From the NCBI GenBank assembly GCA_013397795.1, contig VZTJ01005306.1, positions 752,808-816,807 of the forward strand: a DNA stretch of 64,000 bases, given 5' to 3'. The DNA is from Orthonyx spaldingii. Lineage: Eukaryota; Chordata; Aves; Passeriformes; Orthonychidae. A program made the translations under genes and the position numbers. This document shows positions 1-12,403 of the stretch, in pieces (within the stretch, counting starts at the first letter, position 1; every line of letters begins with the position of its first letter). The notes beneath the pieces were generated by a model. The model was not told the DNA's origin. It was given only the letters and a program-made list of their open reading frames with translations, and did not search any database.

Positions 1-50
1 TCTGGCTGTCCAAGTATGTTGGATGCTACTACCTGGCTTTTAGACCGGAA
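1..50 (+). CDS. possible upstream coding exon (3' part), unidentified membrane protein gene
   Basis: The window may open inside an exon. Reading from position 3 gives 16 codons without a stop (WLSKYVGCYYLAFRPE) that run into a GAA|GTAAAC donor at 50/51. The donor is in phase 0, which is exactly the phase needed to join the next exon at 429. Of the other frames, one is stopped at 41-43 and the other reads through the donor to a TAA. The support is only frame and phase agreement over 50 bases, and the donor is of moderate quality, so this could be chance intron sequence. If real, it adds cysteine- and tyrosine-rich luminal sequence just upstream of the glycosylated segment. Confidence 0.35.
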
Positions 51-428
51 GTAAACTGTATTCATCAACTTTATCAATCCTAACACTTCCATGGTGTCTT
101 CATCACCAAAGCTGATTTTCAAATTAATTTTATGCACAGTTAAAAGATTTCATTACAGAGCTCAAATATATTTTTCACAAGTGTTTGAAAAGAACACAAG
201 CTATTAATTATTTTGTAAATGAAATCAGAAATGTTTGTATTTTACCACTCACAGCTTACTCTGCATACACTGTTCAAAAATAATACTTTTGAATATTCTA
301 GAGATTTGTTTAAATCGTTTTTATAAAATGAATTTATTGGAAAATGTATTTGGTTTCTGAACTATCATTGTCTATGGAAGAACACTACTGGTAAACTAGT
401 GTACTAATTTTCCACCTTTATAATGCAG
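51..428 (+). other. intron or upstream non-coding sequence before exon 429-504
   Basis: AT-rich sequence with no open frame of note. It ends in a usable acceptor (TTTATAATGCAG, with the AG at 427-428). The polypyrimidine tract is short (TTTTCCACCTTT near 408-420). Confidence 0.5.
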
Positions 429-504
429 AGTAATAAGACAATTGATGGCCAGCCAGGGAATGTGACACTTGTGTCTAAAGACTGTGATGCAGATGCACCT
501 GAAG
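429..504 (+). CDS. internal coding exon, luminal segment of an unidentified membrane protein
   Basis: This 76-nt exon lies between an AG acceptor at 427-428 and a good GTAAGA donor at 505. Only one frame is open. It encodes 25 codons plus one base, starting SNKTIDGQPGNVTLV and ending in DADAPE. Two N-glycosylation sequons (NKT and NVT) and a cysteine suggest the segment is luminal or extracellular. The exon starts in phase 0 and ends with one base carried over, which fits both the exon at 10611 (completing an Asp codon) and the alternative exon at 6052 (completing an Ala codon). I do not recognise the protein family. The exon call rests on splice sites, phase agreement and sensible topology, not on homology. 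Confidence 0.65.
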
Positions 505-3500
505 GTAAGACAAATTTGTTTCTTATGTTTTCAATGTGATAGGAGCATGCTCAGCTGTAATAAGCATCTTAATCTTTCTCTCCATGGCTTTCATTTGCTT
601 AATATGAAGCTGTGATGTATAGCTAAGTCCAAGAAACAGCTTACTTAAAGCTTACTTAATTCATTTGAAGGAACAACTATTTTTAGTAGAAACCATGGGT
701 AACGAAGCATTTCAGTTAACTTTAAAATCTCCCATTTGCTTTAATGTGTATGTGGAATATCTTAAAAATAAACCCCAGCTGGTACGAGTAGCTTAGCATT
801 GAAAGTGGCATTTCACTGTGTATGTTTATCATACAGACAGATATTATATTCAATCTCTCAATGTACTCAGGAAAACTAAGGTCTGAACTTCTCAGTGGAA
901 CTTGAGATTCTCAGTGCAAACTTACAGATAAGACAGTTATGTAATTTTTAATGAGATGTAAACATGGGTTCTTTCATAAGCAACAATATCAGTGGAAATA
1001 GAAATCTTAGACTATTCTTCTCTGATTCTCTTGGAGTTATACTGGAAATTAAGGGAATGATAAATTTTCTCATCTGTATTATTAAATATCCCTTTTTTGG
1101 CTGTTATTTGGGCAGAATATGTATTACAGATTTTCTGGAGTTAAGTAGTGACTAGCAAGCAGATGGATAATGCTGGACTTTCTGTCCTTTCTGTCTATGT
1201 AAGCCTTAGTGTTGATATTTTTTTTGCTTTTTTTTCTTTGAGAGAGAGACTGGTAGCATTTTATTTAGTGCTTATTCCTCTATGAAACTTGAGTAAAGCT
1301 GTGAATGAGTTTTAGCCCAGTTTCATTAAAAAAACCATGCTAATTGAAATCATGCTGGTTTTATTTTTTGCAGTGTTACTTTACACTTCCTTTCCCTCTG
1401 CATATAAACAGTTTTTTCAGTTGGAAGTGCAGAAGCCATTGCAATACTGATAGTGCTCTTTAAGGTCACAATCATATTGATTGCTTTGGTCTCCTGTTTA
1501 AAAACATTGATCTGAGCATAAGATCTATGGCCTTCGGAACGGTCCAGATTTTTTCAAACCCAAGCCTGCAATTGTTCTTACTCTGGCCAGCTTTCAGCTC
1601 CTCTATATGAAGAGTAGTTATATTGTGTGTGCATTTATATACTTATGAAAATGCTTGACAGTGTTAGTTAATTGACAGAAAAGATAAATAGTTGTCCTGT
1701 ATTCTCCTCTTGTTATCAATATTCTGTAACTCCTGATTTTTGGACTGCTTCTAGAAGTTCTTAACAGCCACTCAATGTCTACTTTTGTTCTTGGAAAATA
1801 TAAAACCTAATTTATTTTTGTACTAGTAGAAGTAACTGGATCATTAGTTCTCTGTTCCTAGTCTGTCAAGCAGGTCTCTTTTGCAGGGTGGTTCCCTTGT
1901 GTTTATGCTTATCTTCAAATTTACTGTGTATGTGTTAGTCTCATTCCTGGTAGTTTGTAGCATTTCCCAAAGGTGAGAGTTTTTCTTTTCACCCTGTTTT
2001 CCCCCATACTTCAAATCATTCATTCATTTTTTTGATTGCCATTTTTAGACCTAATGCAGTTTCAAGTGTTTAGATATTTTCACAAATATAATTGTTGATT
2101 CATGTTTAAGCTGCCCTGTTTTTGTGATTAAAAATAGAAACTCTGGCAAAATTTAGAAGAGCAAATATGTTGTCTTTTGAAATGAGATCACTTTGTCCAA
2201 GTTGTACAGGGTTTTGTTTCTTGTAAGCAGCTTCTTGACTTGGCTAGTATCTGCTGAAGGCAAAATATACCCACTGGCATTGATAAGCTCATTAGTCTTG
2301 ACCTTTGTGAGAGAAATTAAAATAGTCTGATTTCCTCAAACTTTGCTTTATTATAGAAACTGAGATTGGATTTAAATAAACTTACTCAATTCCAACCATA
2401 CTTGAATTTATTTGAGTGCTTTTAATACTTTGCATGATTTTCTTTCCTGGTTTACTTTGATCAATGGAAACAATATGCTGATGCTTAAAACCAGTCTTCT
2501 GATGTACTGAATACAAGTTGATCTGTGTAAATGATGGCTTTGGCTTGTCATCATCAATATGTTGTCACGGTGGCTGTCTCTGAGTCATGGTCTCCTTTCT
2601 TAATGGAAAAGAGGTGGAGAGGGTGTTGATATGCTGTCCTCTGCTAACCTAGTATAAGTAGAAGATGGATGGCTGTTTCTTAAATGTAACAAAACTAATG
2701 AAAATAAGTAGATGCTACTCTTTTCTGTGATCAGACAGAGCATCTTGACAAGTCAAACTTATTTCAAAGGTAGGAACTAAACTTCTAAATACAATTTCTC
2801 TTATTTTTAAGGATGTTAGATACGGGCAAAAATAGAAGCAAATAACTTGAAGATACAGGTTGGTCAAGCACTTGCAGTTTGAATTAACTTCTTTGGTACT
2901 AGGGTTTTATGTAAACCGGTGAACTGGAACTAAATGCAAACATTGATTTGTCTCCTCAATTTATTTTATTCCATTTCAACTGAATTAATTCTAACAGGTG
3001 TTTTTCCTTAAACATAAAACAAGCAACAACCTTTTAATGGCTGTGCTGATATATAAGCTTGTAGCAATCTGCTGTCTTATTGAATACTCAGATGTTGTAG
3101 ATATGAACTCAAGTGTTACTAAGTAAATTTATTTTTTTTTCTGAGATGGTAGAAGAGACCTGATCTGGTTGTAACAGCTAATACTTCAGGCTTTAATGGG
3201 CAGTGTTTCCTGTAAATTTGTTTCAAACTAATGTTTGGCTTGGTCCAAAGGACAATTTTCACTTCCTGGAAAAACACAAGGCAGTTAAAATGCAATCTTA
3301 TAAAAAACACATTCTTGAGGATTTATAGTTAAACATATAATTAGTGGGGTTTTAGCATTGTTATCTGCTTTCATTCAGCACAGCTTGTCTCCATTTACTC
3401 CTGATATGCAGGAGGTAAATCTGTTTTATACTTAATGACAAAGGCCATAGCTGTGTAACTACATGAAACAGAACAGAAGACAATAATAGAGCAGGGTGCA

Positions 3501-5733
3501 TCTTATAAGTCAAAGTACCTTTTTTTTTAGTTATATTTAAGCATCTTGCACAAAAGGTTTGTGTTCTGGTTAACTTTAAAAGCTTTTTAAGTAGTCTTTC
3601 AGGGGCAGCAAGTTTATTATATTTGTTCAAGGTAAAACTAGCTTTAGTTTTCAGTGTTCAATATAGTTGGGCAAAAATATCATTTGATGACTTTTCAAGG
3701 GCTAATGACAGCTGAAATGTTGGATCCACAATTCAGTTGAGCATAAGGTAAAGCAAAGGAGTTCAGTTATGTGATCAAGACTCTTGCAGCAGGACTCATG
3801 CACTGAAAACTTGGTATAGGTTTAGTTAAACACGTTAATGGGATTTAATGTAAATGAGCAATGACTCAGCTTCAAGCCTGTATGCAAGGCTGTTCCCAGC
3901 CTGATCTATGAGATCTGATAAACGCTGTCTGCCTCTTTCTAGACAAAAAAACCACTAGTTTTTAAACATCATGTACATTAAATGAATAACTTGCCACTGA
4001 ATCCCCCTTGGATTCTCTTCCTTCTTTGAGGAAATGAGCCTTGCCCAAGGCCTGTTCCATACTGGGCACTGTCTGTCTGCTGGGTCTTTTTCGTAGACCT
4101 GCGCTGACTTGGAACCACATGTGAAGTGGGAAAGAAAAAAATTATCTCCATTTCTAAGGCTTTGCACTGAGAAGGTCTTACTGTGCTAACTTGATTTGTG
4201 CTGCCTTCTAAGACACTCTTATTAGCTAGAAGTCAAATTCAGGACCTCAGGCTTTATTTTGGTCTGAATAAAGACTAGATATAAACATTGCACAATCTGG
4301 AAAGGAGGCCCAGATACAAATGCCAAAACAGGAGCATATTCTGTTTTTCTTCTGGAGAAATGCCAGAGACATACAAAGGAAAACCACAAGCAAGTTACTC
4401 AGGACCCTCAATATTAGTAATTTTGTGTGGAGTTTGACCATAGGTTATCATTTCCAAATTGTTGTTTTAAATTGATTACTTTGAAAAGTTACAAAATACT
4501 TCACATAAAATAGGGATTTTAGTGAGGACTTTCCATTTTCCTGTTGTTTTAGTGAATGACCTTACTAGTACTTTACCCTGTATCTATACTTATACCTAAC
4601 ATTTCTGAAGTCCTCTATAACCATAAGAACTCCATATAGATAAGCACAATGGTGCATGTCTGACCACAGAAAGCCCTGTTTGGCACCTATGAACAATATG
4701 AGTAGCTAAGAATGCTGTGAATATATTTTTGCAGTACATTGTTCACTGACACGCAGTTGTAGATACATCAATTCCTGCAATTTTTTTTCCTAAAGGGGAA
4801 GGTTTTGATAAGAATGAAAATAATAGGTTATGCTGTCTACTGCTTCTTTTGTAGAATTTTGCATCCGTGTTCTCCCCTAGGGTATTGCCTTTGATGTTTA
4901 TCACTGGCTATATCTTTATAATAAGAATTGTTTGCCTCTAGTTACTTAAAAATAAGGTTTTTAAGGGAGACTCAGAAAATGCCTGTTGGCGAAGTTCAAG
5001 TAGGCAATTCAAAGGCAAGAAATAATGATTATGGCTTGTGTTTAAACCTATGTGGCCAGTGTTTGCAATTAACCTCAATTGTACAGTGTTGCAAAAGATC
5101 TCTAGTTTCAACTAAAGCACTGAGAACACTTTTTCATCAGCAGACTGATCCAATGGTTTATTGCTTCCCAGTGGAACCTGGGCATTAATTCTTTGGAGTT
5201 AAAGTGGCTTCAGATTTAGCTTTTGGCTAATGCTGCACCTTTTCACTTTATACATGGACTTGTAGCATTAGTATTTTCCTCTTGAAGGTACTTAATAAAC
5301 ATTAAAATCAAGTCATCCTTTAAACTTAGAAAAATTGAGATTAACGGGTTTAGCTCTTCACATCTCATTAAATGTTTTTCACCTAGTCTGTTAATACATG
5401 CAAATCTTGACACCCTCACAGATTCTCTGTAACCAAAGTGAAATAGAAATCTTATAGCTGGGTGAAATTTTGCATTATAATGCCATAACTGTGCTAGGAT
5501 GAACTCCAAATCTAAAAAGGCCAAAAGAGGACTGACAGGCTCTCTGAACCTATAGAGGGAAGTAGTGAAAACTCTTGCTATGTTTAGCTACGGTTTATTT
5601 GTGCTTGGTTGGTTGTAAGATCCAGAATCCTCTTTCTGCAATTAAATCCTGCCTTCATACATAAATGCAACTCTTTTTCATACATGTAGCTTCATTTAAA
5701 TTTGACTGTTTGGAAAAAAATGTGACACCCAGA

Positions 5734-5973
5734 TGTCACAGCACAGAAACCTCTTTCTAGTGAGAAAGAATGCATTTGTTTATATAAACTAAGATAAAGG
5801 TAGTGAAACTCTCATGAATCAAGGTAGTCAATTGCTACGGGGGGCGTTCAATGAGTGACCAGTCAGGTGGGAATCCATTTTGTATATAAAAGCTGAATTT
5901 AATTAATAAATGGGATCTTTTATGACTTGACCCTTCTCGCCTTCCCGTGTTTCGACATCCTGCCGCTGCGACA
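5734..5973 (+). mobile_element. solo LTR of an avian endogenous retrovirus, 240 bp, copy 1
   Basis: This element begins TGTCACAGCACAG and ends CGCTGCGACA, so it has the TG...CA ends of a retroviral LTR. It is flanked by near-identical 6-bp target-site copies (CCCAGA before, TCCAGA after), which points to integration and then loss of the internal region. Inside are a TATA-like box (TATATAAAAG, 5882-5891) and a polyadenylation signal (AATAAA, 5905-5910) only about 20 bases later, a very compact U3/R layout. A second 240-bp copy lies inverted at 52,530-52,769; by eye the two are roughly 85-90% identical. A 6-bp duplication fits class II (alpha/beta-like) elements, but I cannot name the family. 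It sits in sense orientation in the intron, 78 bp before a strong splice acceptor. No viral genes remain. Confidence 0.85.
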
Positions 5974-6051
5974 TCCAGATCACTCAATAGGACATTATTT
6001 TCATTATTTAGCATTTAGAAACTTTGATTAATGACTTTTTTCTTCTTTCAG

Positions 6052-6107
6052 CACAGAATACTGGAGGATCTTACTGGAAGCCTCCTTATGCTATAAAGCC
6101 CTGCTAG
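6052..6107 (+). CDS. possible alternative terminal exon giving a short form without the membrane segment
   Basis: A strong acceptor (GACTTTTTTCTTCTTTCAG, ending at 6051) is followed by 18 codons and a TAG when spliced from the donor at 504; the carried G plus CA makes an Ala codon. The encoded end reads AQNTGGSYWKPPYAIKPC. No good GT donor follows the stop, so it would be a last exon with its own 3' UTR. Using it would remove the downstream membrane segment and acidic tail, giving a secreted or lumenal product. The acceptor quality and matching phase are seen directly; use of the exon is inference. It could equally be a decoy acceptor, since 18 open codons are easily reached by chance. Confidence 0.3.
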
Positions 6108-9100
6108 CACTGATGGGACTTGAAAATTCTCAAGCCATTTAATGTAGACATTCATAATGTGTAATTATCATCAAGAAGTTTTGTGACTGCTGCAGTCGTT
6201 CGTGTACTGTAAAATAACTGCAAATAGCTATTGGTTATCCAGACTTGTAACTTTTGTTACAAAATCAGATCTGACTATTTGTTATAAAACTAGACTGATT
6301 CACATTGATTACATCATTTTTCTGGCTGTCTAGTTTTATATCAGGTTGTGTTTGATTTGCAGATAGACCATGAGAAGTATCATACACAACTTATCTGTAG
6401 CTTGAAGCACTGAAAAAAAGTTTGCTTTCTATGTAACTTGTCCCAAAATAGCTTTTCCAGGTTCCTCATTAGTTCCTGATTTTCCAGTTCCTGGCTCCTA
6501 AATCTTTTCCTTTGTCAGGATTTGATTCCAAACCTACTGAGCAGCTTCTGTTGAATAAGGTAGCTTTTTGGACTAGACTTTATCTGGCTAGACTTTTGGT
6601 CTCTACAGGCCTAATTTAGGTGCCATCTCATTAGCACTTCCAGCTAAGCAAAAAAAACCGACACCAAAGCCAAGCAACTGGGATGAAACAGCAGGCAGCT
6701 TTTTTTGCTTGTATGCTAGACCTAGATTTTAAAAGAATTTAGATAGCTGCAAACTGTTGTTTAACATCTGAGTGATTTGATACTCATGCTTCTGTAGTGC
6801 ACTGTAGTACTTCAAAGTGCTGTCAGCTTGAAGTGTTGGAAGCTTAGTGATTCACATCTCTTTAAGTGGGGAGTTACTGTAGCTACATACAACCAGTTGG
6901 GAAATATTTTCAGATCCCTGCTATATGTGAGTGGTATGTGTTCCAATATGCTTTTCAGTCTGATAAGGGATCAAAGGTGTAATTTTATTGCAAAGTTAAC
7001 CTTGAAGCAAGTGGTGCTGAAGCTGTTTAATACTTGCGTTTTTGTGAAAGCTGAATGAGCGATGAATTGAAATTTAAGCAGTTTCTGGGAGAGGTTAGCT
7101 GAGAAAAAGATGACTGGTATGGGATGCCACAACCCAAAAGTTGTAAAAGGTTTGTATAGGAGATTAATTTTAGCTTGTGAAACTGGAGAGGTAGCAGCAG
7201 TGGAGGAGCTGGATTGTGAAGTGCAAAGACAGGCTCAACAGCTGAATGAGGCTACTATTAATTACTATTAATTCTGTGTGTGTATCTATATATATGTGTA
7301 TATATCACAGCAGAGAAGAATATGGAATAAGTGGGGGTATGCTCCAATAGAATATGGCCAAAACCACTTCTAGAAACTGCAATTAAGAACGTAGTAATTT
7401 TTTCCTGTTTAGCCAACAGGAAAAGAAAGAAATACGGCATTTGTGGCTGGGACAGCTGTTGCTGCCATTCCATGAATCCGTTTCCAGAGAAAGCTGGAAG
7501 TGATATGTGAAATACAATCTTTAACATAAACTTCTGTGGACTTCGGAAGCACTTGAGTGACCTTAACACTATGAAATATTGATAAAGATGTTAGGTTGTG
7601 AGATGATAGGTACAAAATGGGGAAATTTTAATATACCTGCTAATTTCCTCTTGTAGAGACTCTTGAAACTTGTTTTGTCTCAAACAATTTGATCTGTGAC
7701 CAAAGCCATTCCTAGAAATGGCAAGCAGCAGCTACTTTTTGAAACACAGCTTTTGAATTATTGGCAGCAAGGCTGTATGTAATAAGTATTCTTGGATACT
7801 TGAAGCTATGCCTTCAATACTTTTAGGTATACTTATAGGGAGCAAGGAGAGCAGGTTACTCACATCCATCCAGCTGTGAATGTCTCCAGGGACAGCCTGC
7901 TTCAATGTCATCTTTGCTGATTGCTTCTCCTACTATTTAATAGGAGTATTTCTTGCCACAGCTCTGTCATCTGTTGTCCTGTTATTATGCAGGTCTAGGA
8001 GGAATCTCATTGAATACTTTGTATGCCCCTACTAGATAGCAGAGGTAGCACTAAGAGACACCTGCAAACACCTTTACTGCCAGCTGAAAGAACACATCTT
8101 CATTGTATGCTGTGTGCTCTAAGGTGTTGCAGTGGTCCTCCATTAGATTTGCTTCAATAAGTCAATGCTGCTTTTGTACTGGGCAGCCCAAAATGGCACA
8201 GTTGCAGATGCAGTTTGTCACAGTGGAAGAAGTGATCAGTTCTGTGAACATTCACTGCATCCCAGATAGCGAAGCCTGATAATTCAGTTATGTTTCTGCA
8301 TTATAGATGAACTCTGGGAGCTGTGTGTTCTGTTTGTCTACTGGGAGATGAGAATGCTTTCTGCCAAGTTGCATTATATCTGGTCAGCCCTCAGACTGCA
8401 CTGTTGCGTGGTGTCACTTTGTTCCAAGTGCAGGGCTTCTGTCCCTGTTAAACTTTGAGGACTGTTTCAAGGGGCTTGAAAAATAGCCATTTCCTAAATC
8501 TGACCATCTAGTGCATCGGACCTCTGCTCTCCACTTCTCCCCAGTTAGATCTATGGATTTACCGAGGGTATAATCTGTTTCATTGTCTAGTTGATTAATG
8601 AAGAGGTAAAACAAATGTACAATATTGATTTTCAAATAATTCCAATATTTATAAGTTAGATTGTTCACAACAATTTGTAACTCTTCCCTAAGAAATACTT
8701 CCTTCTGCATGCTTTTGTGAAAGCTCACTGTGTTTTGAGATTCATAAAAGACTTTATCAGTGAGTTCTAATAATTTGCGTTTTCAGTGCACAAAATCATG
8801 TTTTAGGTTTTAATATTTGGTTTTGAACAGAATTATTATTGTAATTAATCTTAAACTAGCTGATTCACTTCCTGGAAGAAGCTTTACTTTGAAAATAGTA
8901 TATTGAGTGTAACTGTTTCAAATTTACCATAATGAAAAACTTCATCAGTAGACTCAAAACAAAAAATAGTTGACTCTTCTGGTAGTAATGACTATTAGTA
9001 CTTGAAATTATTTGTTTAAAAAATTGTTTTGTCTTGAATCCTGGCTGTTTGGCTTCGTTCCTTGGTCAGCACTACATACGTACATAGAATATTTTAAATA

Positions 9101-10610
9101 GTGGCAGGTATCTATTGGAGGTGTGGTAGCTTTCCATGTGTACTTTTGTTCCACATTATCAAGATATGTCTGTAATATTCACATTGATCATTCTGGATAA
9201 CAAGTACCTATCTTAATTCGGGCTATTCATTATAACTTATTCTGAATTGAGTCACGTGGAGGAATAAGTTGATGAAAAATGTCATGTCAGCCTATTAAGT
9301 AACATCAGTTCAGAAACAATAGCTAAAATTTCATTATCTGCTCTTGTGACATTGCATAGAAACACTTTTACAAGGTCAAACTGTTTTAAAATATTTGTCA
9401 TCATCTATTTAATCCAATTATTATAAAGAGCCATCTGAAAGTCTTTTAATTGTTTTTTAATTCAAGTAACCAGCTGGAGAGCTGCAGATGGTATTGACAA
9501 TATCATCTGCAATTATGAAGCATCTTCACTTTACCAGCATTTCTTACTTAGTTGGCTGCTAAAAGGGAGCTATATAACTATATAAGTAGCATATCACTCA
9601 CAACTTTAGAAGGGAGGAAAGTCTGTATTTCAACTGCACCTGGGAAAGATTTTCAAACCTGGAATCTGAACTGAGGGACAAACAGGCAGTTTCTGGATTG
9701 CTTACTTTCTCTAGTGTTCAGCACGTTTACACACCAATTCCTGCTCCGAAATGGGCTTTAGATGGGGTATGAAGCATAAGCATAGTATAAAAAACAAAAC
9801 AAAAAGCAACCAGGAAATGATATTTTACCTTAGCATGAACTCAGTGTGCCCTTCCTTGCATTTGAGAGATTCATTAACTGGCTTGCGTGTCCTGCTGGGC
9901 CCCCTTAAATGCCACAGGTTCAGTGTCCTGTAAAAGACTTTATGCTCCCTGTCTGCATGGGGAAAATTTCTTGGCAATTTGGTTCTTAATTTTAATATCT
10001 GCCACTTAGAAATGAAGAAAAATACAGCCACATCAGAAAATACTAGAATATTCATGTTAGAGGAGTAAGGTTTAACCAGTACTGTCAGGTCTTGTGTACA
10101 AATAAGCCCTCTGTTATCTGGGTTGCAGAAGGCCCAGTATATGTTGGAGCTTTTTTGCATACACGACTCAACATTGTAATTGACTTCTGTTTTTTTACAA
10201 AGCTTATGTAGTTCTGGTAGAGACACAGTTTTTTGTAGTCCTGAAATGTGTGTTTTAATGTAGAATCTGCTTTGTATGGCTGCAGTTTATATAACATGGG
10301 AAGCGAGTTCCCTTTTGGACCGATTCTAGTTAATAATTGACACATCTGCATGAGAAACTGTTCCCAGCAGTAATGGGGTTACCTGTGTAACTTGTAGCTT
10401 AGTGTTACCTGTCACAGTCACTCTCCCATAACAAGTATCCCTTTTGTATACCTTCTAGGCAAGGAGAGTAAATTAAATTTAATAGAGTGTAATCGTTCTG
10501 CAGAGCTAAATACTCTCCATAACTGCTAAAGTATTATCCTGCTATATGGTAATTAGCAGATTTTTTTGTTGTTCTTCTGTGTTAATCAGTACTGTTTCCT
10601 TTCAATTTAG

Positions 10611-10702
10611 ATCAGTGTATTGTCACTCGGACGTACCTCTTTCTTCATAAATTTTGGTTCTTCAGTGCAGCCTATTACTTTGGGAACTGGGCATTCATTG
10701 CA
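10611..10702 (+). CDS. penultimate coding exon, start of the membrane segment
   Basis: This 92-nt exon is bounded by TTCAATTTAG and a consensus GTAAGT donor at 10703. With the base carried from 504 it encodes DQCIVTRTYLFLHKF, followed by an aromatic, hydrophobic run (FWFFSAAYYFGNWAFIA) that forms the first part of a membrane-spanning helix. It ends exactly on a codon boundary (phase 0), matching the start of the last exon. A cysteine lies shortly before the membrane, in the luminal part. Phase, splice sites and topology agree across three exons, which makes this a confident exon even though the gene is not recognised. Confidence 0.75.
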
Positions 10703-10861
10703 GTAAGTACTCTGCTTTTGGAGACCACTGAATCAAGTTGGATAATTTACAGTAGTTGTCATTGCCTCATTTGCATCACCACACATAATTTGTTTTACAC
10801 ATATTGCCCTTATATGCTCTGGAACTGAATAACGGTAACACTTTCTACTTTAAATTTGCAG
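10703..10861 (+). other. short last intron (159 bp)
   Basis: It runs from GTAAGT at 10703 to an acceptor at 10859-10861 (ACTTTAAATTTGCAG). It interrupts the coding sequence inside the membrane helix, at a codon boundary. Confidence 0.75.
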
Positions 10862-10981
10862 GTCTTTTTAATTGGATTAATTGTTTCATGCTGCAAAGGC
10901 AAGAAATCAGTCATTGAAGGTGAAGTAGATGATGACGATTCAGATATGAGTGATGATGAACTGTCTGTTTATTACCATTGA
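10862..10981 (+). CDS. last coding exon: end of membrane helix, basic stop-transfer and acidic tail
   Basis: Thirty-nine codons and a TGA. The exon opens with VFLIGLIVSCC, which completes a helix of about 28 residues begun in the previous exon. KGKK follows as a stop-transfer signal, then a short tail with EGEVDDDDSDMSDDEL and the C-terminal residues SVYYH. With two glycosylation sequons upstream and a basic flank downstream, the likely topology is type I (lumen outside, C-terminus in the cytoplasm). Ser residues followed by acidic residues fit the general casein kinase 2 pattern, and the tail resembles acidic sorting tails of Golgi and endosomal membrane proteins; that role is inference. No dilysine KKXX-type ER retrieval signal is present at the end. 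I could not assign the family. Confidence 0.78.
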   Translation, partial: VFLIGLIVSCCKGKKSVIEGEVDDDDSDMSDDELSVYYH

Positions 10982-11520
10982 CAGCCTTTTGCCTTCAAGA
11001 TGAAAAAATGTCAAGTTATGTTGAGAGTCATGCCCATGTGGAACTTGTGTCCAAATAAGCATCTTTGCACCTGTAAAAATAGAAGAAATAAGTGTACTCA
11101 CTTAAAGGGATAAAAAACCTGAATATCACTTTGAGTATCACAGTTAAATGAGAACAAATGTTGAAGCTGAGTTTGAATAATATATAGAAAATATTGTTTT
11201 ATGATTGAACATATATGTAACCTTCTGATGTATAATTTGATGAATTGTTGTAACTATTTCATAATTCGTAATGCTTTTCTGTTAACTTAGGTTTTCTTAA
11301 ATACTTTCATACCTAACTTGTAGAACTTTTTTTTTTATTCATAAATACAACTAGCTAAAATCCTGCAAAACAGTGCAAATACTGCAGAAAAGATTTGGAT
11401 AAAGTTTACACTCTCAGAAGGGCTTAACATTTGCATTCGTTTTGCAAACGTTTGTTTGTTTCCCTATAAAACTATAGCTAACAAGAGACTGTCCATTAAA
11501 GTATGCCAAAAACATTATTT
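10982..11520 (+). other. probable 3' UTR of the membrane protein gene
   Basis: AT-rich sequence follows the TGA, with no open frame and many T runs and ATTTA-like elements. The end is set at the first plausible poly(A) signal. A longer UTR is possible, because AT-rich sequence of the same character continues to about 12,150 and an AATAAA lies at 12,822-12,827. Confidence 0.5.
11495..11500 (+). terminator. candidate poly(A) signal ATTAAA
   Basis: ATTAAA lies about 515 bases after the stop codon. A GT-rich stretch (GGTGAGTTTCCAGTTTGTG) follows about 30 bases later and could serve as the downstream element. AATAAA at 12,822-12,827, followed by CT/GT-rich sequence, is an alternative more distal site. 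Confidence 0.35.
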
Positions 11521-12403
11521 AAATGGTGAGTTTCCAGTTTGTGAAAAATAAGTCATTTTCATACTGCTATCCCCACCGAGTTACCATGGGAATCCTCTGG
11601 TAACTATGAGGTGGCTTTTGCTCTCTCAAAGGAAGTCATTAGTGTAAATTACAGTATTCAGCACTGTTGCAGTGTTTTAGTACAGTTCAGTTCTGAAACT
11701 GCCAGGTGCCTGATTTAGTCATAACCAATGGAATAATTAAGATGTTATTAATTTTTAACTTATTTTTCTCTTTAATGCAAATTGTCTAGTTTGAACTTTT
11801 CTTTCAATATTTAATGTAAATGTCAATTTGTTTACAAAGAATATGTTTATATAAACACAGTTCAGAAATATTTTTGTCATTCGTGTTGTCTTTGTTAATT
11901 AATCCTATTTTAGCTATATAGTTACTGAGCTATATTTCTAAGGATGAAAAAAATCTTCATATATCCTTTGACAGACTCTGAAAGAGAAAATGTTTACAAG
12001 GACAGGTTTTTAAGCTTCTAATGCTACCTGAGGGACATTATGGTCTATGCAAGCACATGGAAATGTAATTAGATAGTCTTTTTTATAAGACTAATTATTA
12101 AACAGCTATTAGAATGTAGGGTAGTTATTAATATTATGTCCTGCTTTCTTGTTTGCAAACACTAAAGTTATTTCAAGATCAATCTGCCTCTTTGTGCAGC
12201 ATTTCATAACAGCAGGCTCTCAGGAACTTCTGAATTCTAATTCAGTTTCAGTATTGGAGGAGGTCATAGGTGAGTTGTGTAGTTAGTGCAAGAACACAGA
12301 GAACTGATATTTGGACTACAGGAACAAAAAAACCTGATGTCTTTTTACAAACCTTTGGTGCCAACTGCTCCAATAGTACAAATGTTGATGTGGCAATGTG
12401 GAA
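11521..12403. other. non-coding, AT-rich; possible extended 3' UTR
   Basis: No coding frame or recognised repeat is visible. Composition is like the sequence just upstream, so part may belong to a longer 3' UTR. Confidence 0.4.

Larger units (their letters stand above)
505..10610 (+). other. large intron (about 10.1 kb) with a solo LTR and a possible alternative last exon
   Basis: GT at 505 pairs with AG at 10609-10610 (TTTCAATTTAG). Most of the intron is AT-rich sequence with no coding signal: short frames at 964-1155, 3361-3630, 5243-5524, 8414-8728 and 9825-10351 have no recognisable protein content or splice context. A small TG/TA microsatellite lies at about 7274-7308. The two notable contents are the LTR at 5734-5973 and the candidate exon at 6052, listed separately. 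Confidence 0.6.

Noticed and set aside
9825..10351. Overlapping minus-strand frames inside the large intron (133 and 88 codons)
   Set aside because: No known domain and no splice logic; antisense to the intron of the plus-strand gene.
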